Shown: positions 58,309-64,000 of the stretch, piece by piece
How positions within the stretch are numbered: position 1 is the stretch's first letter
How the letters are laid out: each line of letters starts with the position of its first letter
NCBI RefSeq assembly: GCF_001298735.1
Contig: NZ_CYSP01000018.1
Span: 17,296-81,295, forward strand
Direction: 5' to 3'
DNA from: Propionispora sp. 2/2-37
Lineage (GTDB): Bacteria > Bacillota > Negativicutes > Propionisporales > Propionisporaceae
Length of the DNA: 64,000 bases
The notes under the pieces: model-generated
Database searches by the model: none
Told to the model about the DNA's origin: nothing
Seen by the model: only the letters and a program-made list of their open reading frames with translations
Made by a program: the position numbers and the translations under genes

Positions 58309-60174
58309 TCATCCGTTAGTGGTCATAATATGGTAAGCACAGTCCACATCCCGGGTGTTTTTTAATTGTTCCAGTTTTTCACCTCCGTCTTCCACAATTG
58401 ATCCCGCCAAATTTGAGATAATCTCCATATGTTCATTGCCTACACCGGCTATGCCGATCAGGATATAGGCTGTTCCTTCGCCAAAGTCGATGCCGTCCGG
58501 GAATTGCAACAATACGATCCCGGATTTTTTGACCTTTTCCTTGGCACCATTGACACCGTGCGGAATGGCAATTCCCTTGCCTATATAGGTGGTTAAATCC
58601 TTTTCCCGCTGCAACATAGCTTCGATATACTCTTCTTCCACATAACCGCTTTGGACGAGAAGCCTTCCGGCCATCTTTATGGCTTCCCATTTGTCCACTG
58701 ACTTTAATCCCAGCTTAATGTTCTTTTTCTCCAGAACTTTCGCCGTAATGGTAACTTCAGCAATTATTTTCCCGGCTGCGATTTCGGGTACCGCACTATT
58801 CTTTTCTGTTCCGGCCTGCTGCAACAGCTCAATCATGCCTTTGGCAATAGAATCATCTAAAAAGTCTTTCACCGATATATGCTGCGCCTGGGGCACCGTC
58901 TTTTTCGCCCTGGACGTCAGGCTTTCATGAGTAACAACCACTTCTACGTCTTGTGGTATCTGATCAACCGGATAATTTACCACTTCCAAATCAAATCCGG
59001 CATGCTTGAGTTTTCGTTCCAGCATTTTGGCTCCCATCGCCGAAGACCCCATACCCGCATCACAGGCAAAAACAATTTTGCTAATGCTCTTATGTAATTT
59101 GACATGCTTAAACGCCTGCATCTTCTCCCTGGCACTTTCCAAATCAGAATCGTCAACATGAACAGCAGCCCGTTTTACGAAATAAGCGGAAATGACAAAG
59201 GATACGACTGTAGCAATCAGTACACCGGCCAATACACCCAAATGCCCTCCTTTAGGCGTCATAGCCATTAAGGCAAAGATACTGCCGGGAGACGGCGTGG
59301 CTACCAGTCCTACATGAAACAGGGTAAATGTCAATATACCGCTGGCACCGCCGGCGATAACCGCCAAGACCAAAATGGGATTCATCAGCACATAGGGGAA
59401 ATACAGTTCATGAATTCCACCTAAAAAATGAATAATAATGGCGCCGGGAGCCGATTCTTTGGATGCTCCTTTGGCAAAGGCCCAATAAGCCAGCAGCACA
59501 CCAAGTCCCGGGCCCGGGTTGGTCACCAGTAAAAACAGGATGGACTTGCCTGCCTCTTTGGCTTGTTCAACTCCAAGCGGCCCCAAAACCCCATGATCGA
59601 TCGCATTATTTAAGAATAATATTTTAGCCGGTTCAATAAATATGGCAGCAAAAGGAAGTATACCGGCACTGACTATGGACTCAACGCCTGTCTTCAATAC
59701 AAGATTCAAGGATTGTACGACGGGTCCTACTCCCAGATAAGCCAATACCGCCATAACGGCTCCGATTATCCCTGCTGAAAAATTATTGACCAGCATTTCA
59801 AAACCCGCCGGAATTTTCCCCTCAATTGCCTGATCGAATTTCTTGATAATGAAACCGCCGAGCGGTCCCATCACCATAGCACCTAAAAACATCGGCATTT
59901 TGGCCCCTACAACAATCCCCATCGTAGCAATGACACCCAGAACAGCCCCCCGCGGACCGCCAACCAGTCTTCCTCCTGTATAACCAATCAATAAGGGCAA
60001 TAAATAGAGGATCATCGGACCAACCAGCTTAGCCAGCTCTTCATTAGGTGTCCATCCGGTCGGAATGAATAATGTCGTAATTAATCCCCATGCAATAAAA
60101 GCACCGATGTTAGGAATAACCATACCGCTTAAAAAACTACCAAATTTTTGAATTCTTTCTTGCATTATGCTCAC
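58309..60174 (-). CDS. mtlA: mannitol-type PTS transporter IICBA
   Basis: 621 residues with all three domains: IIC membrane part (about 1-335; SFLSGMVIPNIGAFIAWGL, HFLGGIHELYFPYV), IIB with the phospho-Cys in FACDAGMGSSAMGA (about 370-465), and IIA with the phospho-His in IAIPHGVNGAK (about 480-621). It imports and phosphorylates mannitol or a related hexitol. GTG at 60174 is chosen because GGAGGAG lies nine bases before it. No mtlD (mannitol-1-phosphate dehydrogenase) is in the window; a DeoR regulator is divergent. Confidence 0.92.
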   Translation of the reverse strand: MSIMQERIQKFGSFLSGMVIPNIGAFIAWGLITTLFIPTGWTPNEELAKLVGPMILYLLPLLIGYTGGRLVGGPRGAVLGVIATMGIVVGAKMPMFLGAMVMGPLGGFIIKKFDQAIEGKIPAGFEMLVNNFSAGIIGAVMAVLAYLGVGPVVQSLNLVLKTGVESIVSAGILPFAAIFIEPAKILFLNNAIDHGVLGPLGVEQAKEAGKSILFLLVTNPGPGLGVLLAYWAFAKGASKESAPGAIIIHFLGGIHELYFPYVLMNPILVLAVIAGGASGILTFTLFHVGLVATPSPGSIFALMAMTPKGGHLGVLAGVLIATVVSFVISAYFVKRAAVHVDDSDLESAREKMQAFKHVKLHKSISKIVFACDAGMGSSAMGAKMLERKLKHAGFDLEVVNYPVDQIPQDVEVVVTHESLTSRAKKTVPQAQHISVKDFLDDSIAKGMIELLQQAGTEKNSAVPEIAAGKIIAEVTITAKVLEKKNIKLGLKSVDKWEAIKMAGRLLVQSGYVEEEYIEAMLQREKDLTTYIGKGIAIPHGVNGAKEKVKKSGIVLLQFPDGIDFGEGTAYILIGIAGVGNEHMEIISNLAGSIVEDGGEKLEQLKNTRDVDCAYHIMTTNG

Positions 60175-60250
60175 AACGATTCTCTCCTCCAGCTTCAATG
60201 AATGATTGCAGCTTTCTCTTTACACTACATTATGATCATAAAGCCACTCC

Positions 60251-60442
60251 TTTTTTGCATCTTTTTGATCAAACATGTTCATAACCACATGATAAAATGA
60301 TTATAATTGATTGTCAATGATTAATTTTGTTCTTTTTAAAAAATTCTAAAAATACAGCTTTCTTTTTAATATAAGGATTGACAAGACTATCTGTTCGAAA
60401 CTATAATGAAGTTACAATCAAAACCAATCATTTTTTTGCATC
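60251..60442. promoter_or_regulatory. divergent control region of mtlA and the DeoR regulator
   Basis: TTTTTTGCATC occurs at 60251-60261 (mtlA side) and again at 60432-60442 (regulator side), each followed by an AT-rich tract with ATCA; they are candidate DeoR operators. The regulator promoter is TTGACA (60378-60383), 18-bp spacer, TATAAT (60402-60407). Confidence 0.5.
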
Positions 60443-60479
60443 AATAATCAATAATTCTGATTAAGGATGGAATTTTACC

Positions 60480-61262
60480 ATGTTTGTAGAAGAGAGAAAA
60501 AAAAGGATATTGGACATTCTGCAGGATCAACACCGGGTCACTGTCAACCAGCTTACGGAGTCTCTGCCGGTATCCGAAGCAACTATACGGCGGGATTTGC
60601 AGGATTTAGAGCAGCAAGGCTCTTTAAAAAGAACCCGCGGCGGGGCAATACTAAGCCATTCCAGCAATTTTGAGCCTCCCTTTCCCCAGAAAGAAGCCCT
60701 GGCTTCTGAAGAAAAAAAATATATCGGCAAATTGGCAGCCTCTTTTCTAAATGATGGCGATACGGTCATCATCGACTCGGGAACGACCACGTTGCAAACG
60801 ATAGCCCACCTGAATCAAAAAGATCTAACCGTTATCACCAATTCGGTATGTGCCATAACCGCTTTGAGCCAAAAACCGGACATTCGCTTTATTGTTGCCG
60901 GCGGTTACAATCGTTGCCAAAGTCAAGCCTTGGTCGGAGATTGGACGTTAACTATGTTAAAACAGTTCCACGCAAATAAACTTTTTCTGGGAGTCGACGG
61001 TATTGATCTCATTTACGGTTTCACCACTCCTTCCATTGAAGAAGTCGCGATCAAGCAGCAAATGATTAAATGCGCTGATGAAGTTTTTGTAATCGCCGAC
61101 TCTAATAAATTCAACCGGGTAACCTTAAATAAAGTCGCTGAAATCGAAGAGGTAGATTATATTATTACCGACCCTCAGCTTTCACCGGTCCTGGCCGAAA
61201 AATATACGAATAGAGGGGTAACTATTATTACCAAAAATGAGGCGGCAGCCAATTCACTTTAG
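60480..61262 (+). CDS. DeoR/GlpR-family sugar-phosphate regulator
   Basis: 260 residues: N-terminal DeoR HTH (VNQLTESLPVSEATIRRDLQDLEQQGSLKRTRGGA, residues about 20-55) and a sugar-phosphate-sensing domain with IDSGTTTLQ, ITNSVCAI, FLGVDGIDLIYGFTTPS and VIADSNKFNR, all typical. It likely represses the divergent mtlA gene until a phosphorylated sugar is present. The ribosome site AAGGATGG is moderate. Confidence 0.92.
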   Translation: MFVEERKKRILDILQDQHRVTVNQLTESLPVSEATIRRDLQDLEQQGSLKRTRGGAILSHSSNFEPPFPQKEALASEEKKYIGKLAASFLNDGDTVIIDSGTTTLQTIAHLNQKDLTVITNSVCAITALSQKPDIRFIVAGGYNRCQSQALVGDWTLTMLKQFHANKLFLGVDGIDLIYGFTTPSIEEVAIKQQMIKCADEVFVIADSNKFNRVTLNKVAEIEEVDYIITDPQLSPVLAEKYTNRGVTIITKNEAAANSL

Positions 61263-61360
61263 CCTCGTAACACAGGAACAGGTATTGGAAAAACAAAAAG
61301 CAGGAAGTTAACTGTTAAACTGGAAAATAAAAGGGCATTTAACCTCCTGACAAATTCATC

Positions 61361-61430
61361 AGAATTTGGGTAAAACTGAACAAAACACCGGGATGGTGGC
61401 TGTCGTAGCCACTGCCCGGTGTTTTGCAGT
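61361..61430. repeat. dispersed extragenic terminator repeat, copy 2
   Basis: ACTGAACAAAACACCGGG..., the same element as at 51091-51157, with compensatory changes in the inner stem (GGTGGC/GCCACT against GGTTG/CAACC). It ends the DeoR gene or, on the other strand, the aldolase operon. Confidence 0.75.
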
Positions 61431-61502
61431 TAATCCAGTTAAACATTAATCACAATGGAACCAACTTAAATGTGAAGAGTATTTCGTGTCCAATGGCGGT
61501 GT

Positions 61503-62402
61503 CTAGCAATGGAACTTAATTTCTCTACCCTGATAGTATTCCAGCACTTCCCGGATCTTACCGATCACCTCTTCCCCGGGTTCCGCCACCGGCAATCTGG
61601 CCGGCCCGACAGGGATGCCTGACAGTTGAACCGCTTTTTTCAGGATTGACGGAACTGTTCCCAGTTTGAGAACGGCGCGCAGCACTTCGATTTCCTGTTG
61701 TGCTTTTGCAGCCTTTTCCAGTTCCCCTTTTATAAAATACTCATATATCGAAACATCAATCTCCGGGATCAAGTTGGAAGTCGCGGCAATCGCCCCGGCA
61801 GCACCGATTTTCAGCGCAGGCAAAATCAGGGAATCCGATCCCGATAATACGGCAAACTCTTCCTCTGCTGTGACTTTAATATACTTTTCCATATTGTCAA
61901 GCTTGCCGCTGCTGTCTTTTATGGCTACAATATTTTTTATTTTTGCCAATTCCTTTACCGTTTCCGGCTCCAGGTTTATACCGGTATGCTTGGGGATGTT
62001 ATATAAAACAACAGGAATGCTTACCGCTTCGGCGATAGCCGTATAGTGCTGTAGCACTTCACGTTGGGAAGGAACTAAGAAATAAGGAGTGATCACCGAT
62101 AAGGCATCTGCGCCCAGTTCCTCCATCTTTTGGGACAGTGCAACGGCTTCTCTGGTACTGTTGCCCCCGGTCCCGACATAGACTGGTACCCGCTTGTTTA
62201 CTTCGTCGATTACCACCTTGGCAAAGGCTACCTTCTCATCATTAGTTACCAAATGAAATTCGCCATTGGTACCAAGAATAAAAATGCCGCTTACACCCGA
62301 ATTGATCAATTTATTAACTAACTGCCTGGTTGCATTGCCGTCAATGTTCTGATTGTTGTCAAACGGCGTAACCATGGCTGTGATAATTCCCTTTACTTCC
62401 AT
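61503..62402 (-). CDS. DapA-family aldolase/lyase
   Basis: 299 residues, class I TIM-barrel lyase. Schiff-base Lys in IVAIKDSSG, Tyr in VVLYNIPKHTG, and substrate loop GTNGEFHL. Family members include dihydrodipicolinate synthase, N-acetylneuraminate lyase and 2-keto-3-deoxy-sugar-acid aldolases. In an operon with a 2-hydroxyacid dehydrogenase and a SIS isomerase, next to PTS genes, a catabolic keto-acid aldolase is more likely than lysine biosynthesis. ATG 62402 follows GGGAGGTTGG. Confidence 0.88.
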   Translation of the reverse strand: MEVKGIITAMVTPFDNNQNIDGNATRQLVNKLINSGVSGIFILGTNGEFHLVTNDEKVAFAKVVIDEVNKRVPVYVGTGGNSTREAVALSQKMEELGADALSVITPYFLVPSQREVLQHYTAIAEAVSIPVVLYNIPKHTGINLEPETVKELAKIKNIVAIKDSSGKLDNMEKYIKVTAEEEFAVLSGSDSLILPALKIGAAGAIAATSNLIPEIDVSIYEYFIKGELEKAAKAQQEIEVLRAVLKLGTVPSILKKAVQLSGIPVGPARLPVAEPGEEVIGKIREVLEYYQGREIKFHC

Positions 62403-62444
62403 AACCAACCTCCCATTTTGTATCATTTTTCGCTAGAGGCAATG

Positions 62445-63380
62445 TTAAATAGCATCTAATAGGTTTAATAAATTATGAGTAGCCAAGGCAATGGTATTCA
62501 TTTCCGCATTGACCGTTAAGGAAGCAATGTGCGAGGTCAGCAGGAAGTTATCAAGCTGCAATAGCTTTGCCCCCTTTGCCGGCGGCTCTATAGAGAATAC
62601 ATCCGCAGCAGCGCCTGCGATTGTCTTTTCCTGCAATGCCTCATACAGATCGTCTTCATTGACCAAACCGCCTCTCGCCGTATTTACTAAATAAGCCGTC
62701 GGTTTCATCAGCGACAAGGTGGTTTTATTCATGAGATATTCGGTGTCTTCCATCAACGGCATGTGCAGTGTGACAAAGTCACTTTCCCGCAAAACAGCCT
62801 CAAAAGACTTTACATCAATATGGTACTGTTTTTTACACTCCTCTTGATTGGCATAAGGATCATAACCAATCACTTTCATGCCAATGCCTTGGGCAATCCG
62901 GGTCACTTCCTTGCCGACGGCCCCCAGGCCGAGAACTCCCACCGTCTTGTCTTTCAGTTCCTGTCCGGATATCTTATTCCACTGCTGAGCTTTAACTTCA
63001 TTTGCATTTTGGACAATATGGCGGGCTAAGGCAAAGAAGAAGCCCACTGCCAGCTCTGCCACCGAAGTGCAATTCGATCCGACTGCCCGGGCAATTTTAA
63101 TTCCCAACCGGGTTGCCGCTTCCATGTCAATATTGTCAATTCCCACGCCAAAACGGGATATGGCTTTCAACTGCGTTGCTCTTGTTAACATCGGCCCGTC
63201 AACTCTGTCCACACCTAAAATGATGCCCTCCACGTCAGCGGCTAGCTCACAGAATTCCTGATACGTATAAGGATTCCCGGTGGTATTCACAATCACTTCA
63301 TAGCCTTTTGCCTGCATAAGTGCAACGGCCTTATCCCCATACCGGGCAAAGGAGCGTGGTGTAATCAAAATCTTGGCCAT
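62445..63380 (-). CDS. D-2-hydroxyacid dehydrogenase (SerA-like)
   Basis: 311 residues. NAD motif GVLGLGAVGKEV, catalytic Arg in NTARGGLVNE, Glu in VFSIEPP and His in LTSHIASLT; the N-terminal substrate half has ISRFGVGIDNIDMEAA. It lacks ACT domains, so it is not the regulated biosynthetic phosphoglycerate dehydrogenase. It probably oxidises or reduces a sugar-derived hydroxy/keto acid in the same pathway as the DapA-like enzyme. The start follows the SIS stop codon directly (TAGATG), showing coupled translation. Confidence 0.9.
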   Translation of the reverse strand: MAKILITPRSFARYGDKAVALMQAKGYEVIVNTTGNPYTYQEFCELAADVEGIILGVDRVDGPMLTRATQLKAISRFGVGIDNIDMEAATRLGIKIARAVGSNCTSVAELAVGFFFALARHIVQNANEVKAQQWNKISGQELKDKTVGVLGLGAVGKEVTRIAQGIGMKVIGYDPYANQEECKKQYHIDVKSFEAVLRESDFVTLHMPLMEDTEYLMNKTTLSLMKPTAYLVNTARGGLVNEDDLYEALQEKTIAGAAADVFSIEPPAKGAKLLQLDNFLLTSHIASLTVNAEMNTIALATHNLLNLLDAI

Positions 63381-63992
63381 CTAGGATTGTTCCTTTCGTT
63401 TTCCCAAAGAGCCGCCCGGATGCCATTTAAGGTATTGCCGCTGCGACAGTTCCTTTCTGCTTTGCAGTACCAGGCTTAACCCCTGCAGCACTAAGATCTC
63501 GGCAACAATCGAAGCCCGGGGAGCCATATTGAGAGAATCTCCTTCTTCTTCCACTCCGGCATAGAGAAACACGTCGCCGTGTTTAGCCAGCCAGGAATCC
63601 GGGTTACCGGATACCGCTATGATTCTTGCCCCATTGCTTTTTAATGTTTGGATCGTAGCTTTTAACTCTTCTGTTTCTCCGCTATTAGAGATGGCAATCA
63701 CCACATCTCCGGGGACCACCTGTCCGGCAGAACCATGGACCGCCTCCGTACCATGCAGCACATAGGCCGGTGTCCCGGTTGACGATAAAAGGGACGCGAT
63801 ATAGCCGGCGACGTGCCCCGGTTTGCCAATACCGGTAATATGGACATGGCATTTATTTTGCTCCGCCTCTAGGATCAGCCTGACTGCCTCCTGATAAAAC
63901 CGGCTGTCCAGCTTCCGGCGGATTTTCTCAAATTCCATCAGTGACGCGTTCAAAAAGTGCTCCAATTCTTGTTCATCTTTCTCACTTAGCAT
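63381..63992 (-). CDS. SIS-domain sugar-phosphate isomerase (KdsD/GutQ-like, no CBS)
   Basis: 203 residues, one SIS domain: VHITGIGKPGHVAGYIASLLSSTG, LHGTEAVHGSAGQVVPGDVVIAISNSGETEEL and LKWHPGGSLGK are as in arabinose-5-phosphate isomerases (KdsD/GutQ), but the two C-terminal CBS domains of those enzymes are missing. It would interconvert a keto and aldo sugar phosphate. It is close to the right window edge; the ribosome site and further upstream genes lie beyond, so the operon may be longer. Confidence 0.88.
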   Translation of the reverse strand: MLSEKDEQELEHFLNASLMEFEKIRRKLDSRFYQEAVRLILEAEQNKCHVHITGIGKPGHVAGYIASLLSSTGTPAYVLHGTEAVHGSAGQVVPGDVVIAISNSGETEELKATIQTLKSNGARIIAVSGNPDSWLAKHGDVFLYAGVEEEGDSLNMAPRASIVAEILVLQGLSLVLQSRKELSQRQYLKWHPGGSLGKRKEQS

Positions 63993-64000
63993 GGTTTAAT

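Noticed and set aside
1..64000. tRNA, rRNA, CRISPR arrays, intact insertion sequences
   Set aside because: I looked for T-loop motifs, conserved rRNA stretches, regularly spaced repeats and transposase motifs by eye and found none; a covariance-model scan could still reveal a missed small RNA.

Overview
The window looks like chromosomal DNA from a diderm, anaerobic Firmicute of the Negativicutes, most likely a propionate-forming Sporomusaceae-type fermenter (Pelosinus, Sporomusa or Propionispora relatives). The reasons are a TonB-dependent receptor beside typical Firmicute features (strong GGAGG ribosome sites, LevR/PTS, a glycine riboswitch), an oxygen-sensitive class III ribonucleotide reductase, a sodium-pumping methylmalonyl-CoA decarboxylase, a Dcu transporter and a bacteriohemerythrin. 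No rRNA, tRNA, CRISPR array, intact insertion sequence or phage gene was recognised. The genus is inference.

Layout. 0-5.5 kb: flavin-binding PNPOx-like protein, bacteriohemerythrin, phosphotransacetylase, GIY-YIG protein, and nrdD behind a pair of NrdR-like boxes. 5.5-8.9 kb: an AT-rich block between two strong hairpins holding a frame-broken small lipoprotein, a membrane PAS histidine kinase and an unusual acyltransferase with a cyclic-nucleotide-type C-terminal domain. 8.9-10.4 kb: a solitary amino-acid-binding lipoprotein under a single-aptamer glycine riboswitch with its own terminator. 10.8-14.6 kb: oxidative pentose phosphate operon zwf-pgl-gnd. 14.6-17.6 kb: M16C peptidase. 17.9-23.3 kb: iron uptake (AraC regulator, TonB-dependent siderophore receptor, small membrane protein, PepSY protein) with Fur-like boxes at both divergent promoters. 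23.4-30.2 kb: mannose-type PTS (IIA-IIB-IIC-IID) plus manA, a good sigma-54 promoter and a LevR-type activator. 30.2-43.7 kb: a C4-dicarboxylate module with two paralogous CitA/CitB-type two-component systems, methylmalonyl-CoA decarboxylase (alpha, delta, gamma, beta), an SLC13 carrier, a Dcu carrier and an aminotransferase. 43.7-48.9 kb: unknown protein, polysaccharide deacetylase, a class II aldolase / archaeal-type triosephosphate isomerase / YjbQ operon facing a SorC regulator, and a tautomerase. 49-56 kb: a heavily rearranged zone with at least seven gene fragments, an AT-rich beta-helix secreted protein, a NapH-like ferredoxin, an ABC-2 exporter with its AraC/GyrI regulator, and the wreck of an Fe-S/MinD/NifX-type gene set. 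56-58 kb: CoA-disulfide-reductase/rhodanese with a CstR-like regulator. 58-64 kb: mannitol-type PTS IICBA, DeoR regulator, and an operon of DapA-family aldolase, 2-hydroxyacid dehydrogenase and SIS isomerase running off the right edge.

The genes fit together as a fermentative sugar/dicarboxylate metabolism: PTS and pentose-phosphate enzymes feed glycolysis; Pta yields acetyl phosphate; succinate taken up or exchanged by SLC13/Dcu carriers can be decarboxylated (as methylmalonyl-CoA) to propionyl-CoA with sodium export. The most interesting unexplained items are the acyltransferase-cNMP fusion with its three-codon upstream reading frame, the singleton glycine riboswitch on an orphan binding protein, two perfect 20-5-20 inverted repeats, the aldolase/TIM/YjbQ and aldolase/dehydrogenase/SIS catabolic operons, and the gene-fragment zone. 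Function calls rest on reading the proteins; no database search was run.
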